Below, in pieces: positions 4,784 to 11,086 of a stretch of 11,086 bases of DNA (position 1 is its first letter; each line of letters opens with the position of its first letter). The notes beneath the pieces are model-generated. The model was not told the DNA's origin. It was given only the letters and a program-made list of their open reading frames with translations, and made no database searches. Source of the DNA: Egerieenecus sp048201975 (lineage in GTDB: Bacteria > Bacillota > Clostridia > Christensenellales > Aristaeellaceae). The position numbers were made by a program, and so were the translations under genes. The stretch spans positions 1-11,086 of the forward strand of contig DBFBGQ010000004.1 of assembly GCA_048201975.1 (NCBI GenBank), in the 5' to 3' direction.

Positions 4784-6448
4784 ATGACTGAATCGCGCAG
4801 ACCCCAGGGCCGTGTGGTCGCCTTTACCCGCTCCGCGGCTTACCTGAAGCGGCGGGCCCAGGAGCAGCGCAGGCGTGGCGCGCGGGTGGAGGCCGTGGAA
4901 CTGATGCGTATGGCGCTTCAGCAACAGGACACGCCGCAGAACCGGCTGCTGTTGGCGGAGATTCTGCGCGAAATGGGCAACGATGCCCAGGCCGCCAGGA
5001 TACTGTATCAGCTGTGCGCCGAAGACCCGGTGCTGCCGGATGTGTATTATCAGCTGGCGCTGTGCCTGCACCGCATGGGCAACCAGGAGGGGGCCAGGGA
5101 TGCGCTGTATCACCAGCTGCGCCAGGACCCCGAGGCGGAGGACGCCCGGGAGCTTTTGGGAGAATGGATGAGCCAGGAGGCGGACGAAGAGGCCTTTCGC
5201 CTGCGTCCGTTGATCCGCCGGGCCGCCGCGGCGGCGCAGGCGGGCGACATGCCCCTGGCCCGCCGCCGGATGCGCCGCGCCCTGCGGATTGCCCGGGATG
5301 CGTCCGCGGTGCAGGTGGCCTGGACGGCTGTGGAGCTGGAGGCGGGCGAATGGGAGCGCGCCCTGGGACATGCGGGGGCGGGTCTGCGCCATGCGCCGGA
5401 GGATCCCCGGCTCTGGAGCCTGCTGTGCTTGCTGCTGAGCCGTTTGGGCAAGGCGCGGGCGGCGCGGGGCTTTTTGCGTCAGGCGTCCGGCAAGGGTCCG
5501 GACCATCCCCCGGACGACCTGGTGGAGTATACCGCGCGCCAGGTGGGGGATAATGTGTTCCTGAAACGGTATATGGAAGCGCGGAGCCGGCGGGAGGATG
5601 GGAACATCCGCCTGCTGTGCGGCCTGGCCGACGCCTGCTGGCAGACCGGGGACCGGCAGCGTGCCCATGCCCTGTGGGGACGGGTGCTCCGCATTGATCC
5701 CGACGACATGCGGGCGCGGGGATTGTTTGATTTTCCCGTGGATCGCTGGCAGCCTTTGCCTCCCGCCGGCAACCCGCCGGAGAGCGTGGTGCGCCGGGAG
5801 CTGCTGCGCCTGGCCGAGGCGCTGGAAGCGGGGGCAGGGGCGAAGGAGCTGCTTTCCCCGGAGGGCGGGCTGAGGGCCACAACCCTCTGGGCGGCGGCGC
5901 TGCCCAGCCCGGAGATTCAGCGGGCGCTGTTCGGCGCCCTGGCCTCCGGCACGGAGGAAGCGTCCCGGCAGGCCATGCGCATGCTGCTGGTCATGCCCGG
6001 AGCGCTGCCCCAGGTGCGTCAGCTGGCGCTGGCCAGGCTGGCCATGCTGGGAGACAAGGGCCCGCATCCCATGCTGCTGGACGGCTGCCTGACCTGGGCC
6101 AGCTGCCAGTGGAGCGCCGCCAGCCAGCGGAACCGGTGGCGGCTGTTCCTGCGCCTGCTGTTGCTGGAAACCCGCCGCTATGGCCAGAGCCGGCAGATCG
6201 CGGAATTTGCCGCGGAGGTGTGGCGGCGTTTGACGCCGAAGCAGCGCGCCCAGGCGGCAGGAGCGCAGGCGTACACTTGGGTGAAGGCCACGGAAGCGCT
6301 CTACCTGCACCGCATGGGGCAGGAGGAGCTGATTGACCGCTTGGTGCGGCGCCTGCCCATCTCCGTGCGCAGGGTGGGACGGGCGCTGCGGGCCATGGAG
6401 CTGGCAATGGAACTGCCGGAGACGGCGGAAGGAGACGATCAACCATGA
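4784..6448 (+). CDS. TPR-repeat protein, function unknown
   Basis: A 554-aa protein, soluble, with no signal peptide or membrane segment. The first about 310 residues are helical repeats of TPR type, clearest at about 52-82 (NRLLLAEILREMGNDAQAAR), 86-117, 144-172, 178-206, 208-236 and 275-306. Hits to the W/L-G-Y-A-P spacing end in DP or AP. The second half (about 330-540) is still alpha-helical and Ala/Leu/Arg rich but without clear TPR pattern; I do not recognise it. The start at 4784 is set by AGGAGGA four bases upstream. The stop overlaps the next ATG in an ATGA junction, so this and the HEAT-like protein are probably made in fixed ratio and may interact. High arginine content suggests binding to acidic partners, which is only inference. 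Confidence 0.82.
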   Translation: MTESRRPQGRVVAFTRSAAYLKRRAQEQRRRGARVEAVELMRMALQQQDTPQNRLLLAEILREMGNDAQAARILYQLCAEDPVLPDVYYQLALCLHRMGNQEGARDALYHQLRQDPEAEDARELLGEWMSQEADEEAFRLRPLIRRAAAAAQAGDMPLARRRMRRALRIARDASAVQVAWTAVELEAGEWERALGHAGAGLRHAPEDPRLWSLLCLLLSRLGKARAARGFLRQASGKGPDHPPDDLVEYTARQVGDNVFLKRYMEARSRREDGNIRLLCGLADACWQTGDRQRAHALWGRVLRIDPDDMRARGLFDFPVDRWQPLPPAGNPPESVVRRELLRLAEALEAGAGAKELLSPEGGLRATTLWAAALPSPEIQRALFGALASGTEEASRQAMRMLLVMPGALPQVRQLALARLAMLGDKGPHPMLLDGCLTWASCQWSAASQRNRWRLFLRLLLLETRRYGQSRQIAEFAAEVWRRLTPKQRAQAAGAQAYTWVKATEALYLHRMGQEELIDRLVRRLPISVRRVGRALRAMELAMELPETAEGDDQP

Positions 6449-7269
6449 AATGCATCAACTTTGACGAGCGCTTTGCGGATTATACTTCCCAGTGGATGAA
6501 GGACCACAGCCGGGAATACAAAAACTACAACGCCATGGAGGCGGATATGCCCCGGGTTTACATGAATTTTCTCAATACCCCCGCTTCCTGGCTGGATGGC
6601 GTTACGCCGGGGGCTTATTTCACCCAGTATGAGGACGCGAAGGTACTGGTGGATTGGTTCAACGAATATTGTGACAAGGGCGTGCCGGTGCCGGACCTGC
6701 TGCTGGACCAGATCCAGCAGGTGGGCAAGCCCTGCGAGAAGCGCCTGGTGGCCCTGCTCAAGGACCCGGAAGCCTGCGAGGAGGCCAAGATGACCGCTGT
6801 GGGCCTGCTGCGGGAGATGGAGTCCACCGCCCCCAAGATGCTTTACATCCAGTGGCAGCTGGACCGCGCGCCCAAGGACGAGCTGCGGGACAACGCCTTG
6901 GAGAGCCTGGCCGCTATGGGTAAGGAGGCTCTGCCGCAGATGCTGCAGGAGCTGCCCCACGCCAACGAGGCGGGCAAGGAAGCGCTGCTGGACGTGCTGA
7001 GCAACTTTCCTGGAAACGAGCAGGTTTTTCAGCTGGCCCTGCGTTTATTCCATGAAAACCCCCAGCGCCGGGCGCTCTTTGCCAGCTATCTGGGCAAGCT
7101 GGGGGACGAGCGCGCCCTGGAAGCGCTGATGGAGGCCGCCCGTGACGACCGGGTGCGCTACCTGGACTATATCGAGCTGCGCAACGCCATCGAGGAGCTG
7201 GGCGGCGTTGCGCCTGAGCGGGAGTTTGACGACGACCCGGACTACGCCGCGCTGCAGGGCATGCAATAA
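6445..7269 (+). CDS. HEAT-repeat-like protein, function unknown
   Basis: A 274-aa soluble protein. An N-terminal segment (1-75) with several aromatic residues (FADYTSQWMKDHSREYKNY) does not match a family I know. From about 83 to 252, paired helices repeat with HEAT-like spacing (LLLDQIQQVGKPCEKRLVALL, with a D/E-x-x-A-x-x-x-L-x-x-x pattern; then DELRDNALESLAAMGKEALP; then RALEALMEAARDD). HEAT arrays are protein-binding scaffolds. The tail is acidic (EREFDDDPDY). The ATG overlaps the TPR gene stop and has a GGAG motif about 10 nt upstream. Coupling to a second repeat protein suggests a two-part scaffold. A resemblance to SEC-C or DUF families with N-terminal aromatic segments is possible but cannot be shown here. 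Confidence 0.8.
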   Translation: MKCINFDERFADYTSQWMKDHSREYKNYNAMEADMPRVYMNFLNTPASWLDGVTPGAYFTQYEDAKVLVDWFNEYCDKGVPVPDLLLDQIQQVGKPCEKRLVALLKDPEACEEAKMTAVGLLREMESTAPKMLYIQWQLDRAPKDELRDNALESLAAMGKEALPQMLQELPHANEAGKEALLDVLSNFPGNEQVFQLALRLFHENPQRRALFASYLGKLGDERALEALMEAARDDRVRYLDYIELRNAIEELGGVAPEREFDDDPDYAALQGMQ

Positions 7270-7290
7270 ACCAAACCAAGGAGGCAAGGG

Positions 7291-7974
7291 TTGATTACCT
7301 TACAGGATATCAAGCAAAACGAGGACATCAAGGCCATGATCCGCGCGGGCAACCGTTATCTGGAGGCCCTCGGATATACCGACCACGGCCCGCGGCACGT
7401 GAGCTATGTGAGCCGCACGGCTTCGGGCATCCTGAAGGCGCTGGGCTATTCCCCGCGGGAAGTGGAGCTGGCGGCCATCGCCGGATGGGTGCACGATGTG
7501 GGCAACTCGGTCAACCGCCACAACCATGGCCCCAACGGCGCCATCATGCTGCTGCCCATTTTGAAGGATGCGGGCATGGAGATGAACGACGTGATGGAGA
7601 TCATCACCGCCGTGGGCAACCATGAGGAGCAGAGCGGCACGGTGTCCAGCGCGGTGAGCGCGGCGCTGGCCATCGGGGACAAAAGCGACGCCCACAAGAC
7701 CCGGGTGCGCAACGGCAAGCCTGACCCCGGGGACATCCATGACCGGGTGAACTTCTCCATTTCGGAAAACAGCGTAACCGTGGATCGCAAGGCGCGGGTG
7801 ATCCGCCATGAGCTGGTGATGGATCGCTCCTCCTCGGTGCTGGAATATACGCAGATTTACACTCCCCGCATCGTCATGTGCGAGGAGGCGGCGGCCTTTC
7901 TGGGCTGCTCCTTCGAGCTGGTGATCAACGGGCAGACGGTGAACAACCGGCCCATGCGGCAGGAAAACCGATAA
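7291..7974 (+). CDS. HD-domain metal-dependent phosphohydrolase
   Basis: A 227-aa protein. Metal ligands of an HD domain can be seen: H36 (GPRHVSY), H68-D69 (GWVHDVGN), H77 and H79 (NRHNHG), H111 (VGNHEE) and D130 (IGDKSD). That number of histidines would allow two metal ions. The C-terminal part (IHDRVNFSISENSV through EYTQIYTPRIVMCEEAAAFL to FELVINGQ) is shared, as I recall it, with a widespread but uncharacterised clostridial family having DKSD-x-H-x-x-RVR. The natural substrate, probably a nucleotide or phosphoester, is unknown. The start is TTG at 7291, with AAGGAGG six nt upstream; the next ATG is 16 codons inside and lacks a site. It follows the HEAT gene by 21 nt. Confidence 0.85.
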   Translation: MITLQDIKQNEDIKAMIRAGNRYLEALGYTDHGPRHVSYVSRTASGILKALGYSPREVELAAIAGWVHDVGNSVNRHNHGPNGAIMLLPILKDAGMEMNDVMEIITAVGNHEEQSGTVSSAVSAALAIGDKSDAHKTRVRNGKPDPGDIHDRVNFSISENSVTVDRKARVIRHELVMDRSSSVLEYTQIYTPRIVMCEEAAAFLGCSFELVINGQTVNNRPMRQENR

Positions 7975-7982
7975 ACTTCAGC

Positions 7983-8025
7983 AGGGGAGCGGGCCGGTCC
8001 GGCACGCTTCCCCTAACGTGCTTTT
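7983..8025 (+). promoter_or_regulatory. Two competing stem-loops in the leader before the membrane TPR gene
   Basis: A long stem pairs 7983-7991 with 8005-8014 (one bulged T) and is extended by GCC/GGC near the apex (7993-8003). A second stem, GCACG (8002-8006) with CGTGC (8017-8021), is followed at once by TTTT (8022-8025) and then by the ribosome site AAGGAGG at 8028-8034. The two stems share 8002-8006, so both cannot form. The second looks like a weak intrinsic terminator and the first like its competitor. The arrangement resembles an attenuator, but no ligand-binding fold or leader peptide is seen, and the larger stem may simply be an mRNA-stabilising hairpin. Confidence 0.4.
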
Positions 8026-8041
8026 GGAAGGAGGATGCGCC

Positions 8042-9970
8042 ATGCTTTGCCAAAGATGCGGCGCATATGTAACATCGGAGGACATCCTCTGCCCCAGCTG
8101 TGGCGCGCTGATCGATAAACGCGGCCAGGAGACGGGCGTCCGCGCCATTCGCCAGGGGCGGAAGCAGACGGCACAGCCGGCGGAGGAGCCCAAACGGACG
8201 CAGCACCGCCGCAGCGGCGCCAGCCGCGCCTACACGTCCTCCGCGGGGGAAAGCACCGGCAAGGTCTACGTGGACCCGTCCCTCAGCGGCGGATCCTCCC
8301 CGGAGATGCGCCCGCCGGTTACCTTTGACGAGCATGCCGCGGGTGCGGGCGCGCCGGAGGGCTACGACCGGCCGGGGCGGCGCGTGTACGGGGGCGGAAC
8401 TGCGCGGGTGCAGCCCGTGGGGGCGCACGCGGCGAAGCGCCATGCCAATGTGCACAGGGTCAGCGGCCATATGATCAACTGGGCGCACATGGCCATTGCC
8501 GCGGCGGGACTGTTGGTGCTGCTGGCGGTGGGGGCGTATTTCTACCTGAACCGTACGGCTGAGGGGCAGCGCATCCTGGCGCGGATGGGCTATCAGTCCA
8601 CTTCCATCGCGCTGTGGGAGGTGGGCGAGGAGCGGCTGGATATGGGCGATATCGACGGCGCCATTGCCGACTTTCTTCAGGCGCGGGAAATGGACGGCGA
8701 GGAAAACGTCAACGTGGACGGCCTGCTGCTGCTGGGCAGCGCCTACGAGGCCTACGGCATGACGGAGGAGGCCTTGGCCCTGTATGAGGAAATTTACACG
8801 GACATCGTTCCGAACCGGCCCGAGGCCTACCGGAGCATGATCCGGCTGCTGCAGGCCCAGGACCGGAATCCCGAAGCGGCGGAGCTGATGCTGGTCGCCT
8901 ATGAAAAGACGGAACAGACCACGTTCCGCACCATGCGGTCGGAGCTGCTGCCCCTGATCCCTGTGGCGGACCTGACCGCCGGCGTGTATTCCGAAAAGAA
9001 ATACATTACGCTCACCTCTCCCCAGGGGTATGATATCTATTACACCATGGACGCCGAAGCGGAGCTGCCGGCGGAGGGAACCTTGTATACCGGGCCGATT
9101 TTCCTGGACGAGGGCAGCTGGTCCCTGCGGGCGGTGGCCATCAGCGAGGATCTGGTGAGCGACGAGCTCACGGGCACCTATAAGGTCATCATGCCTTCGC
9201 CGCAAAAGCCCAGCAGCTCGCTGGCGCCGAATACGTACCAGCAGCGGCAGCGCATTTGGCTCAGGCTGGGGAAGGAAAACAAAGACGACACGGATATTAC
9301 GATCTACTACACCATCGACGGCTCGGAGCCGGACGCGGATTCGCCCATTTATACCGGCGAGCCCTTCTGGCTGCCCGGGGGCAAGGTGACGCTGAAGGCC
9401 GTGGCGGTGAACAGCTACGGCAAGGCCAGCAACGCCCTGGAGATTTTGTATAAGATTGAAACCGGCCCCTATCCCCTCAGCTCCTACTCCACCGACGACA
9501 CGGCCAATGGGCTGACATTGGGGGTGACCACCCGGGATGAGTTTGTGGAAAAATACGGCTCCGGGAAAGGCTCCGAAGAGGTGACGCTGGAGGGCTTTGA
9601 GGACCCCGGCGAGAAAATCACGTACAGCTGGGGCTATGCGGTCATGGGCAAGCTGGAGCGCAAGGGATGGGTGCTCACAGAGCTGTATTTCACCACGGAT
9701 CAGTTCTCCGGACCGCGGGATACGGGCATTGGCGACAGCGAGGAGGATGTGGTGGGCCAGTTCCGGGATATGGGGCAGGTGGAAAGCCCCTCGGGAAACC
9801 GGGGCCTGTATGACAACGATACCGGCAAGGGAAAAATCTACCTGATGGAGGATGGCACCAAGGAGATACGGTACGACACCGAAACCGCCGACGGCGCCAC
9901 CTGGAACCTGATCTATTATGTGAGCAAGGCCGACGCGGTGACGGCCATCGATATGCTCTATGAGCCGTAA
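8042..9970 (+). CDS. Zinc-ribbon, single-TM, TPR and chitobiase-C-terminal-like repeat protein
   Basis: A 642-aa composite protein. Residues 1-22 form a zinc ribbon (C3-x-x-C6 and C17-x-x-C20). A polar, Gly/Ser/Arg-rich linker (about 25-145) leads to one membrane helix (about 148-168). A TPR region follows (about 190-290, with GDIDGAIADFLQARE). Then come two chitobiase/hexosaminidase C-terminal-like modules at about 313-382 and 391-472 (IYYTMDAEAELP and IYYTIDGSEPDADSPIYTG), of the kind often found on surface proteins. The last 160 residues (about 480-642) are an unrecognised beta-rich domain. The ribbon should be cytoplasmic and the rest outside. The start is ATG 8042 with AAGGAGG upstream; an earlier ATG (8018) would include that site. 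It is the last gene before a strong terminator, directly upstream of spo0A. Function unknown; a link between cell-surface state and the cytoplasm is conjecture. Confidence 0.82.
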   Translation: MLCQRCGAYVTSEDILCPSCGALIDKRGQETGVRAIRQGRKQTAQPAEEPKRTQHRRSGASRAYTSSAGESTGKVYVDPSLSGGSSPEMRPPVTFDEHAAGAGAPEGYDRPGRRVYGGGTARVQPVGAHAAKRHANVHRVSGHMINWAHMAIAAAGLLVLLAVGAYFYLNRTAEGQRILARMGYQSTSIALWEVGEERLDMGDIDGAIADFLQAREMDGEENVNVDGLLLLGSAYEAYGMTEEALALYEEIYTDIVPNRPEAYRSMIRLLQAQDRNPEAAELMLVAYEKTEQTTFRTMRSELLPLIPVADLTAGVYSEKKYITLTSPQGYDIYYTMDAEAELPAEGTLYTGPIFLDEGSWSLRAVAISEDLVSDELTGTYKVIMPSPQKPSSSLAPNTYQQRQRIWLRLGKENKDDTDITIYYTIDGSEPDADSPIYTGEPFWLPGGKVTLKAVAVNSYGKASNALEILYKIETGPYPLSSYSTDDTANGLTLGVTTRDEFVEKYGSGKGSEEVTLEGFEDPGEKITYSWGYAVMGKLERKGWVLTELYFTTDQFSGPRDTGIGDSEEDVVGQFRDMGQVESPSGNRGLYDNDTGKGKIYLMEDGTKEIRYDTETADGATWNLIYYVSKADAVTAIDMLYEP

Positions 9971-9979
9971 GGAGGCATA

Positions 9980-10023
9980 CGCGGGGCGGCGCGGAAAGGA
10001 CGCGCCGCCTTCCGCGTTTTTTT
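9980..10023 (+). terminator. Strong intrinsic terminator of the gene train
   Basis: GGCGGCGCG (about 9985-9993) pairs perfectly with CGCGCCGCC (10001-10009), and the outer CGCGG/CCGCG (9980-9984 with 10012-10016) adds five more pairs across a TT bulge. Seven T follow at 10017-10023. It starts about 10 nt after the stop codon of the zinc-ribbon/TPR protein and separates that transcript from spo0A. Confidence 0.92.
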
Positions 10024-10085
10024 GTCGCAAGGGACGGCGGAATTTGTCAGAAACCTTCGGATCATAGAAGATTCCATCTATTTTT

Positions 10086-10123
10086 CAGGGATTTCCCTTC
10101 CAGAAAACGGAATGTGCTATAAT
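10086..10123 (+). promoter_or_regulatory. spo0A promoter region: extended -10 and possible sigma-H site
   Basis: TATAAT (10118-10123) with TG at 10115-10116 is a good extended -10 element, with no clear -35; the start would lie near 10130. Overlapping it, CAGGGATTT (10086-10094) and GAAT within ACGGAATGT (10107-10115), separated by 12 nt, resemble the sigma-H consensus (RnAGGAwWW, N11-12, RnnGAATww), with mismatches in the first part. Bacillus spo0A is known to use a sigma-A and a sigma-H promoter. The leader before the TTG start is about 100 nt. I see no exact Spo0A box (TGTCGAA) here. Confidence 0.55.
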
Positions 10124-10182
10124 GCTTGCGGATCAGCCGTGAAGTGCCTGGAAATCTTGCCGGATGCCGGAGAAGAACCCGC

Positions 10183-10260
10183 ATGAAACCGGTACAATAT
10201 CCATTGTCTGGAAGGAGTGTAGAAAACCTTGGAGGAACTGAGAGTGCTTTTGGTGGATGA
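10183..10260 (+). CDS. Possible 25-codon upstream ORF overlapping the spo0A start
   Basis: ATG at 10183 (M-K-P-V-Q-Y-P-L) with GGAGAAG about 8-14 nt upstream runs to a TGA at 10258-10260, in a frame different from spo0A. It passes through the spo0A ribosome site and its TTG start, so its translation would interfere with or feed spo0A initiation. No resemblance to any known peptide. It may be a chance ORF, since short frames of this size are common. Confidence 0.2.
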   Translation: MKPVQYPLSGRSVENLGGTESAFGG

Positions 10261-11005
10261 TAATGCGGAGATGCGCCGCGCCATGCATGAGCAGATCAGC
10301 AAGCAGGAGGGCATGAAGGTCGTCGGGGAATGCGCCAACGGTCTGGAAGCGCTGGAGATGCTTGGAAAAACCGCGGTGGACGCCATGGTGCTGGACATCA
10401 TTATGCCGCAGATGGACGGGTATACCCTGATGGAGGAAATGCGCCGCCAGCAGCTGGAAAATCCGCCGCAAATCATCGTGACCACGGCTTTGGGGCGGGA
10501 CGACTTCGTCATGCGCGCCGTGGAGCTGGGCGCGAAGTACTACATGGTGAAACCCTTCGAGGTACAATCGTTGATCGCCCGCATCCGCGAGGTGGCAGGG
10601 CGCGGAGGCAGCCAGCAGGAGATTGTGCATCTGGGCACGCTGCAGCGCAGCCAATCCCTGGACGAAAAGCTGTCCAGCCTGTTCCTGACCATTGGCATTC
10701 CGGCGCACATCAAGGGCTACCAATTCCTGCGGGAAGCGGTGAAAATGGTGATAGAAACGCCGGACATCATCAACCGGATTACCAAGGAGCTGTATCCGGG
10801 CATCGGACGGCGCTTCAACACCACGGCCAGCAAGGTGGAGCGCGCCATACGCCACGCCATTGAGGTGGCCTGGAGCCGCGGCCGCATCGATACGCTGAAC
10901 CGGGCCTTCGGCTGCAAGGTGGCCTCCAAGGAGGACAAACCCACCAACGGCGAATTCATCGCCATGATTGCCGATAAGCTGGCCATGGAGCAGCGCTCCG
11001 CCTGA
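10229..11005 (+). CDS. spo0A: Sporulation master regulator Spo0A
   Basis: A 258-aa response regulator. The receiver domain (1-about 122) has the acidic pair D10-D11, phospho-acceptor D56 (VLDIIMP), T85 and K108 (MVKPFE). A short linker (about 123-140) leads to the Spo0A-specific DNA-binding domain, with nearly invariant segments IGIPAHIKGYQFLREA (155-170), TKELYPGIGRRFNTTASKVE (185-204) and RAIRHAIEVAWSRG (205-218). When phosphorylated it activates and represses early sporulation genes. The start is TTG at 10229 with GAAGGAGTG about 9 nt upstream; it gives the usual N-terminus MEELRVLLVDDN. In many clostridia spoIVB lies directly upstream; here another gene sits there, behind a terminator. 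Length and all key residues are normal. Confidence 0.98.
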   Translation: MEELRVLLVDDNAEMRRAMHEQISKQEGMKVVGECANGLEALEMLGKTAVDAMVLDIIMPQMDGYTLMEEMRRQQLENPPQIIVTTALGRDDFVMRAVELGAKYYMVKPFEVQSLIARIREVAGRGGSQQEIVHLGTLQRSQSLDEKLSSLFLTIGIPAHIKGYQFLREAVKMVIETPDIINRITKELYPGIGRRFNTTASKVERAIRHAIEVAWSRGRIDTLNRAFGCKVASKEDKPTNGEFIAMIADKLAMEQRSA

Positions 11006-11021
11006 AGCGGGACGCTTTTCC

Positions 11022-11077
11022 AGGCGGAGATTCCGCCTTCCGGCGCGCGGGCAGAAAAAGCCTTGCGCGCCGGTTTT
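11022..11077 (+). terminator. Terminator hairpins behind spo0A
   Basis: A first hairpin has arms AGGCGGA (11022-11028) and TCCGCCT (11032-11038) with a GAT loop. It is followed by a 9-bp perfect stem, CCGGCGCGC (11040-11048) with GCGCGCCGG (11065-11073), and TTTT (11074-11077). Inner GGC/GCC pairs can shorten the 16-nt loop. The T tract is only four bases, but stem strength and position 35 nt after the spo0A stop make this its likely end. Confidence 0.75.
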
Positions 11078-11086
11078 GCGGGAGCC

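Noticed and set aside
3566..6442. Very long minus-strand open frame (958 codons) antisense to the methyltransferase, hslO and TPR genes
   Set aside because: It arises because TTA, CTA and TCA codons are rare in the GC-rich plus-strand genes. The translation is rich in Pro, Gln, His, Arg and Gly with no domain pattern, while the plus strand encodes clear families.
7925..10030. Long minus-strand open frame (701 codons) antisense to the zinc-ribbon/TPR gene
   Set aside because: Same compositional cause. It also runs through the terminator at 9980-10023 and shows no recognisable protein features.
10023..10055. Spo0A-box-like sequences TGTCGCAA and TGTCAGAA upstream of spo0A
   Set aside because: Both deviate from TGTCGAA at more than one position or by an insertion, so autoregulation cannot be supported.

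Overview
The window looks like chromosomal DNA from a GC-rich, endospore-forming member of the Firmicutes (class Clostridia or close to it). The evidence is a full-length Spo0A, an SspF-like alpha/beta small acid-soluble spore protein, strong AGGAGG-type ribosome binding sites, two TTG starts and strong G/C preference at third codon positions. I cannot place it at genus level.

Layout. Positions 1-230 hold no recognisable gene but a dense run of perfect and near-perfect palindromes. The first four hairpins are enclosed by a 5-bp inverted repeat (1-5 with 130-134), so the segment can fold as a multi-branched element. On the minus strand, 257-1616 carries signal peptidase I (lepB), a previously uncalled 59-codon ORF, and an ECF-like sigma factor. 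The small ORF overlaps the sigma-factor stop by an ATGA junction and ends in a hydrophobic segment. lepB has its own near-consensus sigma-A promoter inside the end of that ORF.

Divergently, an extended -10 promoter near 1760 opens a plus-strand gene train to a strong terminator at about 9980-10023. It encodes a DUF624/YesL-like membrane protein, a small acid-soluble spore protein, a YqeM-like SAM methyltransferase, the redox chaperone Hsp33 (hslO), a TPR protein, a HEAT-repeat-like protein coupled to it by ATGA, an HD-domain phosphohydrolase with a TTG start, and a large zinc-ribbon/one-TM/TPR/double chitobiase-C-terminal-like protein. Gaps are mostly below about 100 nt, consistent with one operon, possibly with an extra sporulation promoter before the SASP gene and a structured leader before the last gene.

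After the terminator lies spo0A, the master regulator of sporulation, with its own upstream region (overlapping sigma-A-type and possible sigma-H-type elements, TTG start) and a terminator near the right edge.

How the genes work together: the clear functional themes are envelope/secretion (lepB, YesL-like, membrane-anchored TPR protein), stress (Hsp33, ECF-like sigma factor) and sporulation (SASP, Spo0A). I see no phage, IS transposase, CRISPR array, tRNA or rRNA. The least explained items are the edge multi-hairpin element, the small sigma-coupled ORF, the TPR/HEAT pair and the composite protein just upstream of spo0A.
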